DNA of 64,000 nt from Hymenobacter crusticola (GTDB lineage: Bacteria; Bacteroidota; Bacteroidia; Cytophagales; Hymenobacteraceae), in contig NZ_MTSE01000010.1 in the NCBI RefSeq assembly GCF_002154225.1, positions 116,663 through 180,662 on the forward strand, written 5' to 3'. Position 1 is the stretch's first letter. Each line of letters begins with the position of its first letter. Shown here piece by piece: positions 52,210 through 60,651 of the stretch. The notes beneath the pieces are model-generated. The model saw nothing but the letters and a program-made list of their open reading frames with translations. It ran no database searches and was not told the origin of the DNA. The translations under genes and the position numbers were made by a program.

Positions 52210-52677
52210 ATGAGAAGATATTTACACCACTTGTTGCTTCTTTGCCTGGTGGCGCTCAGCTTGGCTAGCTGTAAAAAAGATGACGTTCTGGACGAGATGA
52301 TCGTCCCCAAAACGTCCATCACCTTCAACGACAACATCGAGACGATTACTGCTGACTACAACAGAAACAGCACCCTGACGCTCAAGATCAGCGGTGTGAG
52401 TGCGGCCAGCAACGTGCAGGTTACAAGCACTTACTCGGTAAGCGGTACGGCGAAGGCCAAGGACCTAGGTACCCTCCCCGTTGCGGATGGCGTGGCGACT
52501 TTAAGCGTACCTGCTAATGCTCTCCGCAACACCGCTGATGGCGCCGTAGTGGGTGCCACAGCTACCGGCACGAATGCGATGTCGCGGGCAAACAACACCT
52601 ATGTGTTGCAAGTAAATGCGCTGTTGCCGGATGGTACCAGCGAACGGCGCTTGTTTACGGCAGTGCTCACGCAGTAA
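52210..52677 (+). CDS. Small surface lipoprotein, third gene of the SusCD operon
   Basis: A 155-residue lipoprotein (signal LLLLCLVALSLASC). The mature part is a single beta-sandwich-like domain (ITFNDNIETITADYNRNSTL, VQVTSTYSVSGTAKAKDLG, NNTYVLQVNALLPDGTS), too short for SusE/SusF but in the same operon position. Its role in ligand binding is inferred from context only. A terminator follows. Confidence 0.75.
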   Translation: MRRYLHHLLLLCLVALSLASCKKDDVLDEMIVPKTSITFNDNIETITADYNRNSTLTLKISGVSAASNVQVTSTYSVSGTAKAKDLGTLPVADGVATLSVPANALRNTADGAVVGATATGTNAMSRANNTYVLQVNALLPDGTSERRLFTAVLTQ

Positions 52678-52718
52678 GGTTGCTTTGCTACTTCGTTAGC
52701 TAATTGACTGGCTTTCCT

Positions 52719-52752
52719 AACGCCCCGTTCTTAATCGATCGGGGCGTTTTGT
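52719..52752 (+). terminator. Terminator of the SusCD operon
   Basis: Stem AACGCCCC / GGGGCGTT, with T-run. Confidence 0.85.
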
Positions 52753-52829
52753 TGTATCTTGCCCGACACGTTTAGTATGCACGTATTCCGCAACGCATAC
52801 TTCGCTTTATTTTACCTAATCTCTTCTTC

Positions 52830-53051
52830 ATGGCAACCAAACTTACCGTTCTGTCTAATGGCTCTCTGCGCGTAGAGGGTGACTTCGAAATTGTAGATGC
52901 GCAAGGCCAGCCCTATGGCCTAGGCGGGCGCGAGCGGGTCAGCATCTGCCGGTGCGGCCTTTCCAGCAACAAGCCCTTCTGTGATGGTTCGCACAAAGGC
53001 CACTTCGAGCATAACGCCGTCGCCTTCGACCTACCCGCTCCGAAAGTCTAA
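52830..53051 (+). CDS. CDGSH iron-sulfur domain protein
   Basis: A 73-residue protein with the [2Fe-2S] signature CRCGLSSNKPFCDGSH (C-x-C-x6-P-x-C-D-G-x-H), all three cysteines and the histidine present. These small proteins bind a redox-active cluster; a mitoNEET-like role in iron or redox handling is assumed from the family. Monocistronic. Confidence 0.93.
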   Translation: MATKLTVLSNGSLRVEGDFEIVDAQGQPYGLGGRERVSICRCGLSSNKPFCDGSHKGHFEHNAVAFDLPAPKV

Positions 53052-53110
53052 ACCACGGATTCGAGCGGATTTTTCGGATTCCTCGGATTTTGTGGACGAT
53101 TAGCAAAGCG

Positions 53111-53143
53111 AAGAGGCATCCTAGATGGGATGCCTCTTTCTTT
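53111..53143. terminator. Terminator between CDGSH and ACBP genes
   Basis: Stem AAGAGGCATCC / GGATGCCTCTT, loop TAGATG, T-rich right flank; probably serves the CDGSH gene. Confidence 0.75.
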
Positions 53144-53222
53144 TGAAATTGTAGTTATATTCTTAAAAGCTAGCTATAAAATTCGCTTGAGCTTGAGAAC
53201 CTTGCCTAAAGCGGTGCCTTCC

Positions 53223-53483
53223 TTAGGCAGAGGCGAACAGGGAGTTTACCAGTTCCACATATTCGCGGCGGGCCGCTTCTTTGCTTTTACCCGTGAGGCT
53301 AGCCCACGCATCATACTTGGCAATGCCCTTGAAATCAAACCCACCAGGACGCGAACCGGTTACGTCGCCTTCGGTGGCTTGTTTGTAGAGCGAATAAAGT
53401 TCTAGTAAAACTGTGTTGGAAGGTTTCGTGGGGAGTTGCTGGGCGCGCTGAGCCGCGGTTTCGAATTCGTCGTGGGTAGCCAT
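53223..53483 (-). CDS. Acyl-CoA-binding protein
   Basis: An 86-residue protein, the canonical ACBP length, from the ATG at 53483. It has the four-helix signature: FETAAQRAQQLPTKPSNTVLLELYSLYKQATEGDV, SRPGGFDFKGIAKYDAWASLTGKSKEAARREYVELV with the acyl-CoA-contacting YK and KYDAW residues. Binds long-chain acyl-CoA and buffers or delivers it; unusual but known in bacteria. It lies divergent from the amidohydrolase. Confidence 0.9.
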   Translation of the reverse strand: MATHDEFETAAQRAQQLPTKPSNTVLLELYSLYKQATEGDVTGSRPGGFDFKGIAKYDAWASLTGKSKEAARREYVELVNSLFASA

Positions 53484-53608
53484 TAAGGAAAAAGGTAGGT
53501 TGGAAAAGAAGTGAACAACGCCGAACAAGGTAGGCATTTCGACCAGATACCGCTACATGCAGCATAGTTCTAATGCCTACCTTAATGCTGTTTCCTAACC
53601 GTTCTTCT

Positions 53609-54898
53609 ATGCTCACACGACCTCTACCCCTCCTCCTCAGCGGCTTACTACTATCGGCGTTTACTGCACACGCCCAGAAAACCTACTTGCAATGTGGCCG
53701 TTTGCTCGACGTCCGTTCCGGTCGGGCGCAAACGCAGATGACCCTCGTGGTAGAAAATGGCCGCGTGGCATCCGTGCAGCAAGGTTACACCACCGGTAGC
53801 GCGGCCGATAAGGTGATTGATTTGAAGAACAAAACCGTGTTGCCCGGTCTCATCGACTGCCACGTACATATCGAGACGCAGCCCGGCCGAAACAACTTCA
53901 GCGAGCAGTTCATCCTCAATCCCGCCGACCTAGCGTACCGTGCCCTTGACAACGCGCGCAAAACACTCATGGCCGGTTTTACCACCGTGCGCGACCTAGG
54001 TGGCTCGGGCGTGAACGTATCGCTGCGCAACGCTGTGAACCGCGGCCAAGTGGTTGGCCCGCGCATCTTCACAGCCGGCAATGCCATTTCGGCCACGGGT
54101 GGCCACATGGATGATACGAATGGCCTCTCACGCGAACTGATGGACAAGCTAGGTCAGCCATCGAGTGTAGCCAATGGGCCCGACCAATGCCGCCAAGCGG
54201 TACGCGAGCAGTTCAAGCGCGGCGCCGACGTCATCAAGATTGCCTCTACCGGCGGTGTGCTCGACTTATCGAAAGATGGCAGCGGTCCGCAGTATAGCGA
54301 GGAAGAAATTAAAGCCGTAGTCGAAACGGCCCGCGACCTAGGTATGAAAGTGGCCTGCCACGCACACGGCGCGGAAGGCATCAAGCGGGCTATACGCGCC
54401 GGCGTGACCAGCATTGAACACGGGACCCTCATGGACGAAGACGGCATGAAGCTCGCCAAAAAGTACAACACCTACTACGTGCCCACCATCATTGCCGGCA
54501 AGTCAGTGGCTGATTCGGCTAAAATCGTGGGCTACTTCCCGGCAGCGGTGCAGCCCAAGGCGCTTAGTATTGGCCCTTTGCTGCAAGGTACCTTCGGCAA
54601 AGCCTACAAAGCCGGCGTGAAAATCGCCTTTGGCACGGATGCTGGCGTGTATCGCCATGGCGTGAATGCCCTGGAGTTTCAATACATGACCGAAGCGGGC
54701 ATGCCCAACTTGGAAGCCTTGCGCGCCGCCACCCTCAACGCCGCCGATCTGCTGGGCGAAACCACCAACCTAGGTACGCTAGAGCCCGGCAAGCTAGCCG
54801 ACGTAGTCGCCGTCGACGGCGACCCTTTGCAGGACATCAAAACCTTGCAGCGAGTGTCTTTTGTGATGAAGCAGGGCGTGGTGTACAAACAGGAGTAA
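53609..54898 (+). CDS. Exported amidohydrolase (Xaa-Pro dipeptidase-like)
   Basis: A 429-residue protein from the ATG at 53609. Signal peptide (PLLLSGLLLSAFTAHAQ), then the amidohydrolase barrel with metal ligands: HxH in IDCHVHIE, the lysine in DVIKIASTGG, histidines in ACHAHG and SIEHGT, and the aspartate in AFGTDAG. The trailing PGKLADVVAVDGDPL is the family's closing motif. Members cleave imide bonds in prolidase- or imidazolone-type substrates; the true substrate is unknown. A bidirectional terminator separates it from the SBBP gene. Confidence 0.9.
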   Translation: MLTRPLPLLLSGLLLSAFTAHAQKTYLQCGRLLDVRSGRAQTQMTLVVENGRVASVQQGYTTGSAADKVIDLKNKTVLPGLIDCHVHIETQPGRNNFSEQFILNPADLAYRALDNARKTLMAGFTTVRDLGGSGVNVSLRNAVNRGQVVGPRIFTAGNAISATGGHMDDTNGLSRELMDKLGQPSSVANGPDQCRQAVREQFKRGADVIKIASTGGVLDLSKDGSGPQYSEEEIKAVVETARDLGMKVACHAHGAEGIKRAIRAGVTSIEHGTLMDEDGMKLAKKYNTYYVPTIIAGKSVADSAKIVGYFPAAVQPKALSIGPLLQGTFGKAYKAGVKIAFGTDAGVYRHGVNALEFQYMTEAGMPNLEALRAATLNAADLLGETTNLGTLEPGKLADVVAVDGDPLQDIKTLQRVSFVMKQGVVYKQE

Positions 54899-54921
54899 GT
54901 TCGCGAGCATCAACCAAAACG

Positions 54922-54972
54922 AAAGCGCCTAGCCACGTCTTTATGTTAAGACGCGGCTAGGCGCTTTTTTTC
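54922..54972. terminator. Bidirectional terminator
   Basis: 20-base arms (AAAGCGCCTAGCC core) with one mismatch and a T-tract, between the convergent amidohydrolase and SBBP-repeat genes. Confidence 0.8.
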
Positions 54973-54976
54973 AAAC

Positions 54977-57900
54977 TTAATACACGACAATGCGCGTGGC
55001 CTGCGTAGTGCCTGCGCTCGTCAAGCGCACCAGGTAAACGCCTGCGCGCAGTGCTGGCGCTGGCAGTGCCCCCGTTGCCGCCGATACCGACCACTGCGCT
55101 ACTCGCTGCCCCGTCGCCGTGTATAGCTCTATCAGAGCTTCTTTTCCTAGCTGTTCTTCAACAGCATAACGCAACGACTGCCCTGTGCTGACAAGCGTTG
55201 GAAACACCCGGAAGCTAGCTTTCTGCGCTTCCAACTGCTTTTCCCGCACAGGCAACACCCAACCCGATGACAGACGCGCTAAAAAGCCTGTGCTATAATG
55301 AGTCCCTCCATTCAAGGTCTTCAAGGATCCAAACGCCGGTTCACTGCTCATATAATTTCCTGACACATATAACCGGTTCTGACTACCTAGCACGAGGTCA
55401 GCGCCCTGGTCCTGCCCAGTGCCTCCAACGGTAGCTACTTGTTGCCACGCGCCGGTGGCAGTACTAAGTTGGGCCACAAACCCATCGTTATCACCATAAG
55501 TAGTAGGCGTTAGCAAAGAAGCTCCCGTGGCAGGTACTGCATTAAAGACAGGCGTACCATATGTAGAGTTACTATACAGCGTACCTACCACATAAACGTG
55601 TCCAGCCTTATCTACTTCGATGTTATCGCCCGAGACGGCGCCTGCTTTGCTGCTCACGGCCCAGCGCCATGTGCCAGTAGCGCCATCGAGGCGCGCCACG
55701 AAAGCGCTCGTCTGATCACCGCCCGGGTTTAGCGCGCTCGAACCAAACACGGCATCTTTGGTAAAGTTGCCCGTTACATAAGGGTCACCACTAGCATCAA
55801 CCGCAATACCACGTCCCAGGCACACTCCCTGTGAGAGTCGATCGGTGGTTCCTGCCTTCGCAACCCACTGCCAGTTGCCTGTTGCGGCGTCGAGCCGGGC
55901 TACTACTGCTTGCGTACCGTTCACAAAGCCAGATGACGTAAGCTGAGTACCCGTGGGGCTATCGAAAGTGCTACTACCAATATAACAGCCCGTGACGAAT
56001 ACGTGCCCGCTGGCATCAGTTGCAATACCATAGATTACGTCGTTGCTGGGGCCACCCCCACGTACCACCCAGCGCCAGGTACCATCCGCAGGGTTTAGGC
56101 GCCCCACATACATTTCGCTATAAACGGGCTCTGCGGTGAGCGTAAATTCGCCGCCACCACTTTTAGCGAAAGTGGCTTTCTCTTGAAAAATACCTCCTAC
56201 ATAGGGGTTATCGTCGGCATCTATGGCCAGACAAAACCCACCACTGCTGTTGACTGGATCAGTTCCCGCTGGTACTGCCCACTGCCACGTACCCGAAGAA
56301 GCTTCTAAACGCCCAACGAAGGTTCGGACACGGTTGTAACCTATTTGTGGTGACGTTTGTGGTAAGGTCAGGGCCACGCTACCCGTCGTCGCATTGTAAA
56401 AAGTAGCGCTATTCATAACCCCACCGGTAATGTATACGTGCCCGCTAGCATCGGCGGCAATATCAAAGCCCTGCCGCCGAATATCGAATAGGTACGGGTT
56501 ATTATTGGCGTACAAAGCAGTGCCGACTATCCGCACCGCCCACTGGTAGGCACCTGCCGGGTTTAGCTTGGCAATAAATACCGCCAGGTCACTACCAGAA
56601 CCCTCAGAACCCTCGTACGTCCCTTCACTTGTCAATGTCGTATTCCCAAACACGATAGTTCCTCGGAAAACTCCTGCCACATAGACGTTGCCTGCTGCAT
56701 CGGAAGTCGTACTGACTACTTGCTTCATGCCACCTGCTTCCGCACTCACCACCCATTGCACCGCTCCCGCAGTGGCATCTTGCCGGGCTATAAAAACATT
56801 TTGCAAGTGAGAACCTAGGACGGTCGTTGCGGGCGAATCGCCGAACTTTGCATTGCCTATGACAAAGCCCGTCTGAAAGACGTGTCCGTTACCATCCAAG
56901 GCGGAGCCGTAGCTAGTTGAGCCATTGGGAGCAGCAACCGATGTTACTTGTTGCCATGCGCCCGTAGCAGCATCTAATCGTGCCAGAAAACCATTGTTAG
57001 CTCTAAGCCCAGTCAAGTTGATGGGACTACCCGAACTGGTCGGAGTAAACGAGGCGCCTGATCCAAAATATCCCGTTATACTAGGTGTACCAGTGGCATC
57101 TACCACAATGCTAGTTCCCGAATTCGTATAGCCACCGCCACCTCGCACGATCCACTGCCAATTGCCCGTTGTGGCGTCGAGTCGGGCCACAAAGATGTCG
57201 TGTAGCGCACTAGGGGTACCCGTGAGGGTAAGTTGCGCGGCACTAGGGCTATCGAATGTCGCGGGCGCGACCGGAATCGGTGGATAAGAATTCACGGTGC
57301 CGCCACCTTTGAATTTTCCCGTAACAAATACGTGCCCGCTCGCATCCGTGGCAATGCTTGTTCCAGCATCCGCTTCGGTACTGCCCCCCCGCACGGCCCA
57401 CTGCCAAGTCCCGGAGTTTTCGTCGAGCTTAGCCACGACAATATCGCTGGAGCCACCCGGGCTGGTTAGGGTGAGTGCACTAGTACCCGCTGCCGGGCTG
57501 AAGGAAGCAGGACTGGCTGCGGTACCCTGGAAAGAGCCCGTAAGGTACACACTCCCACTAGCATCGACGGTCAGGCTCGTACCTAGGTCGGAGCCGGCAC
57601 CGCCCCCATGCACCGCCCACTGCCAGGCACCCGTGGTTGCGGCCAATCGAGCTACAAAAATGTCACTGGTACTCCCCGTGCTTGTCAGGGTAAGCTGCGG
57701 AGTAGCGGCAGGTCCGTAGAAAGTAGTTGATTTGCTGAAGCCTCCCGTAACGTATACATGACCCGTAGCATCCACGCTAATGTCGGTTCCCTGTTGCGTG
57801 TTGTCTACATTATCTGCGTTGCCTGCTCGCACAGCCCACTCCCACGCCCCAGTTGTTCCATTCAGGCGCGCCACCATTATATCAGCGCCGGTTCTGCTGG

Positions 57901-58333
57901 CAGCCTGTAAGACCGTAGATCCGAAAGCAAAGCTTCCTAGTAATGGTCCCGTGACGTAAACATTCCCGGCCCCGTCTACTGTTAAGTTTGGCGCACTGCT
58001 AAAGGAGCTTTGCGAGCTGGTGTTGCCACCACGTACGGCCCACACCCAACTCCCATTCCCATCTAGCTTCGCTACAAACTGAGCATCGGCGCCCACACTT
58101 GTTAGCGTGGTAGACCCGAGTACAAGACGCCCCTGAAATGTTCCTGTGACGTAGACGTTACCAGCAGCGTCGGTTGCCAAGTTGTATCCCACTGCGGTGC
58201 CGTTGCCTAGCCTGGCATCAATGGCCGTTACCTGATCAAATGTCTGCGCGCTGGCAACATCTGATAGCAGCACCAGAGCAAATAGCATAATCAAGCCTTG
58301 CCAACGCAGGCAGAATAATAGACATGTAAACAT
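54977..58333 (-). CDS. SBBP-repeat surface protein with T9SS sorting domain
   Basis: An 1118-residue protein. After a signal peptide (LIMLFALVLLSDVASAQ) it consists of about 16 repeats with the pattern of a beta-propeller blade: DASGHVYVTG, then a F/YG hinge, then VARLDATTGNWQWAVRGG. These SBBP repeats are typical of large secreted Bacteroidota proteins. The last 75 residues form a T9SS type A sorting domain (FRVFPTLVSTGQSLRYAV to AGVYLVRLTSAGTTQATRIVVY). No catalytic motif. An adhesin, biofilm or carbohydrate-binding role is an inference. The repeats make the coding DNA internally similar, so length variation by recombination is plausible. Confidence 0.87.
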   Translation of the reverse strand: MFTCLLFCLRWQGLIMLFALVLLSDVASAQTFDQVTAIDARLGNGTAVGYNLATDAAGNVYVTGTFQGRLVLGSTTLTSVGADAQFVAKLDGNGSWVWAVRGGNTSSQSSFSSAPNLTVDGAGNVYVTGPLLGSFAFGSTVLQAASRTGADIMVARLNGTTGAWEWAVRAGNADNVDNTQQGTDISVDATGHVYVTGGFSKSTTFYGPAATPQLTLTSTGSTSDIFVARLAATTGAWQWAVHGGGAGSDLGTSLTVDASGSVYLTGSFQGTAASPASFSPAAGTSALTLTSPGGSSDIVVAKLDENSGTWQWAVRGGSTEADAGTSIATDASGHVFVTGKFKGGGTVNSYPPIPVAPATFDSPSAAQLTLTGTPSALHDIFVARLDATTGNWQWIVRGGGGYTNSGTSIVVDATGTPSITGYFGSGASFTPTSSGSPINLTGLRANNGFLARLDAATGAWQQVTSVAAPNGSTSYGSALDGNGHVFQTGFVIGNAKFGDSPATTVLGSHLQNVFIARQDATAGAVQWVVSAEAGGMKQVVSTTSDAAGNVYVAGVFRGTIVFGNTTLTSEGTYEGSEGSGSDLAVFIAKLNPAGAYQWAVRIVGTALYANNNPYLFDIRRQGFDIAADASGHVYITGGVMNSATFYNATTGSVALTLPQTSPQIGYNRVRTFVGRLEASSGTWQWAVPAGTDPVNSSGGFCLAIDADDNPYVGGIFQEKATFAKSGGGEFTLTAEPVYSEMYVGRLNPADGTWRWVVRGGGPSNDVIYGIATDASGHVFVTGCYIGSSTFDSPTGTQLTSSGFVNGTQAVVARLDAATGNWQWVAKAGTTDRLSQGVCLGRGIAVDASGDPYVTGNFTKDAVFGSSALNPGGDQTSAFVARLDGATGTWRWAVSSKAGAVSGDNIEVDKAGHVYVVGTLYSNSTYGTPVFNAVPATGASLLTPTTYGDNDGFVAQLSTATGAWQQVATVGGTGQDQGADLVLGSQNRLYVSGNYMSSEPAFGSLKTLNGGTHYSTGFLARLSSGWVLPVREKQLEAQKASFRVFPTLVSTGQSLRYAVEEQLGKEALIELYTATGQRVAQWSVSAATGALPAPALRAGVYLVRLTSAGTTQATRIVVY

Positions 58334-58833
58334 TACTTGAGTGGTAAAGGTGAACGTATAAACTGACTGATCTATTGGTAATCAACCCTAGCTACAGCAG
58401 CCTACTTTTCTTCACCAACAAGTCACTTCACGCTCATCCTCTAGGTGCTGTTTAGTTGACTGAAATAACCACTCAAAAGTTGCTTTATTCAACGCTTTAT
58501 ATACATTAATTTAAGATTAAAGCGTTTTGATTCTCATGTCGTATTTTCCTAACTAATTCGTGCTCCATTGGCACTTACTGCGTGGCTATTTCCGCGTAGT
58601 TGATTGCTCTTTCCTAGGCGCTAGAGGAGCTTGTGGGATAACCGTTTCTATATGACCGGCTTATCCAATCAGGCGTCCTAAAAGGCTACGTTCCAATGGT
58701 TCAGCTAAGCGCTAGAGTATGCTGCTTGTACAGTTGAGCTAGCTAAGAGCCGGGCAATAAAAGCCGCTGTTTGTTGCCAACCCAGAACCGATTGCGAAAG
58801 TATATGCAGCCCTACGCTCTATGTACTTTCGCA
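58334..58833. other. Intergenic region, 500 bases, no gene seen
   Basis: Divergent spacer between the SBBP gene and cinA. The left 200 bases are AT-rich and probably carry the SBBP promoter; no exact TAnnTTTG found. The right end holds an inverted repeat overlapping the cinA start. Confidence 0.5.
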
Positions 58834-58835
58834 AT
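58791..58835 (+). promoter_or_regulatory. 12-bp inverted repeat overlapping the cinA start codon
   Basis: ATTGCGAAAGTA (58791-58802) recurs inverted as TACTTTCGCAAT (58824-58835), the last two bases being part of the ATG at 58834. The loop is 21 bases. A TACTTTCG word within it resembles the -7 element with one mismatch, so the repeat is either an operator over the promoter or an mRNA hairpin hiding the start codon. Confidence 0.5.
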
Positions 58836-59364
58836 GGAAACACCCGAAATAGATAACCTCGTCAAGAAATTTCTGCAATTCAAGCTCACCATTGCCTTTG
58901 CTGAAAGCTGCACGGCGGGTCTGCTAGCATCCGAGTTTTCCAAAGGTGTTGGCAGCTCCGAAGTATTGCTCGGCAGCGTCGTTACGTACCATCCGCTGGC
59001 TAAGCACAAGCTGCTGGGAGTAAGCCAAGATTCCTTGAGTTTGTACACGGCCGAGTCGCAGCAGGTGACAAACGAGATGGTGATGGGCCTGCACAAGAAA
59101 CTGCCCGCTGATGTGTGCGTCGCCATCACGGGCTTATGCGGGGCCGGTGCTTCCGAAGCCGACATCAAGCCGGTGGGCACTATGTTTTTTACCTTCCTGC
59201 ACCAAAATCACGCAACAGAAGTACGCCAAGAATTTGAAGGCGACTGTGTTTCGGTTCGGGAGCAAGCTGTGGACTTCATCTTCACGCGCCTAGGGGAGCT
59301 GCTAGAACGCTATTCGGAGCGGTATGCTGCTGAGGCAGTAGAAACCCGCACGAAGAAAAGCTAG
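58834..59364 (+). CDS. CinA-family C-terminal-type protein (NMN amidohydrolase-like)
   Basis: A 176-residue protein from the ATG at 58834, the length of a stand-alone CinA amidohydrolase domain. It shows the family blocks TIAFAESCTAGLLASEFSKGVG, VLLGSVVTYHPLAKHKLLGV, and VCVAITGLCGAGASEADIKPVGT. The nicotinamide-nucleotide amidase role is assigned by similarity to YdeJ/PncC-type proteins. The molybdopterin-binding half of full-length CinA is absent. An inverted repeat covers its start. Confidence 0.88.
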   Translation: METPEIDNLVKKFLQFKLTIAFAESCTAGLLASEFSKGVGSSEVLLGSVVTYHPLAKHKLLGVSQDSLSLYTAESQQVTNEMVMGLHKKLPADVCVAITGLCGAGASEADIKPVGTMFFTFLHQNHATEVRQEFEGDCVSVREQAVDFIFTRLGELLERYSERYAAEAVETRTKKS

Positions 59365-59385
59365 GTAGCATACCGGCATCATAGC

Positions 59386-59440
59386 AAGGTGAGCGGAGCA
59401 TAGCTAGCGTAGGCTACTATGCTCCGCTCACCTTTTTTTT
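59386..59440 (+). terminator. Terminator of cinA, overlapping the neighbouring gene's 3' end
   Basis: An 18-bp perfect stem (59386-59403, 59417-59434) runs into a T8 tract. The stop codon and last codons (Lys-Lys-Arg) of the minus-strand gene at 59428 are made from the right arm and T-tract. Confidence 0.85.
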
Positions 59441-60456
59441 CCGAGAAGCATAATCTGCAGGTTCAACCGCACAACGTCGCCCATGGAGCGGCAACGATCA
59501 AACAGCTCGGTACGGTGGTGGCGGTTTAGCTCGGCTTTCAGCTCGAGTACTTTTTCGGGCGTCGACACTTCATCGGCGCGCATGCAGTCGATCAGATCTT
59601 TGAGACGGTAACGCGCGGTACGCACCCGCCGGGCCATGAGCGAGCGTTCCTCTGTTTGGTACTGCCGCACGCTTTCGGCCGTGAGCAATTCGCCGCACAT
59701 CTGCACAATAGCTAGGTTGTCTTTGAAGAACTGCGGCAAGTACATCGTTTTGCGCCCCTCGTAGCTCTGTTGGTCGAAGTCGATGGCCCGCACGCGGTAC
59801 TGCTCATCTTCGAAGTCGGGCGTCACGTCGATAACGTAGTTGTAGGCGCGCATGTCGCCGAGCAGCCGGGCAAAGCACCGTTCATTGAACTTCACAAACT
59901 CTTTGGCAATGCGCACCTGGTTGAGGTGGGGCCGGTTGAGGTGGTGCCGAATAAAGTCGTCGCCGGGGATACCCGCAATGTGTTCCTCAATCAGCGAATC
60001 GCGGTAAACGAGGTAGTTGATGCGATTAGGCGACAAGATGTGTTCTAGCTCCAGGCCGTACACCCGCGAGGCATCCGCCCGCTTCACGTAGAAGTAGTCG
60101 TAGTTGTCGTTGTATTGGTTGACGATGCGCACCCGAAACGGATTGCTATTCCCGAAGCGGCAGTAATCAATCCGGTCCGCAATAAGGTGCTCCGAAAACG
60201 ACAGGTCGCCGTCGGTTTTCAGCAGCGCATACACCTCCGACAGCCCCGTAGACAGCTCGCGCAGGCTGCTCGGCTCGTAAAATACCGTCTGCCAGAGCGT
60301 GTCACGCCCGGCACGGTCGAGGCGCGGGAAGGAGCCCGTGAAGTGCTGCAAATCGGCGTAGGTGACGGGCAGCTTAGTTTCGCGGTCGTAGTCGTGCAGG
60401 TATTTACGCAGCGGCGGGTTGATGTCGTAATTTATTTTCTTCCTAGAAATATTCAT
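59428..60456 (-). CDS. Conserved unknown, protein-kinase-like features
   Basis: A 342-residue soluble protein not matched to a named family. In its middle it has LLGDMRAYNYVIDVTPDFED followed by VRAIDFDQQSYEG: an Asp then Asn like the catalytic-loop pattern of kinase-like folds, and an IDFD that would match the metal-binding DFG/DFD. The N-terminal half lacks a clear P-loop but includes VRIVNQYNDNYDYFYVKRAD, which could hold the ATP-binding lysine. The tail is rich in Arg/Lys (SLMARRVRTARYRLKDL). Its kinase nature is an inference. Confidence 0.7.
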   Translation of the reverse strand: MNISRKKINYDINPPLRKYLHDYDRETKLPVTYADLQHFTGSFPRLDRAGRDTLWQTVFYEPSSLRELSTGLSEVYALLKTDGDLSFSEHLIADRIDYCRFGNSNPFRVRIVNQYNDNYDYFYVKRADASRVYGLELEHILSPNRINYLVYRDSLIEEHIAGIPGDDFIRHHLNRPHLNQVRIAKEFVKFNERCFARLLGDMRAYNYVIDVTPDFEDEQYRVRAIDFDQQSYEGRKTMYLPQFFKDNLAIVQMCGELLTAESVRQYQTEERSLMARRVRTARYRLKDLIDCMRADEVSTPEKVLELKAELNRHHRTELFDRCRSMGDVVRLNLQIMLLGKKR

Positions 60457-60651
60457 GGCAGGACCTAGGGCTTGAGGGCGAGGCAGTAGAAGATAGAAGC
60501 TGGTGGGCGCAAGATTGTCTTAATTGGCAACTTTTACCTTCTACTAGCTAGCTCCTATCTCCTCCGAATATCCCGGCATTATCCAAAACTTATAAGAAAA
60601 TTCCGACCTTCGTATTGCCGTACGCTTGGCGGTTTATTTTCCTTATCCGTT

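Noticed and set aside
53130..53405. 91-codon plus-strand frame opposite the acyl-CoA-binding protein
   Set aside because: The minus-strand ACBP is complete and of family length.
57297..57719. 140-codon plus-strand frame within the SBBP gene
   Set aside because: Repetitive antisense shadow of the SBBP repeats.
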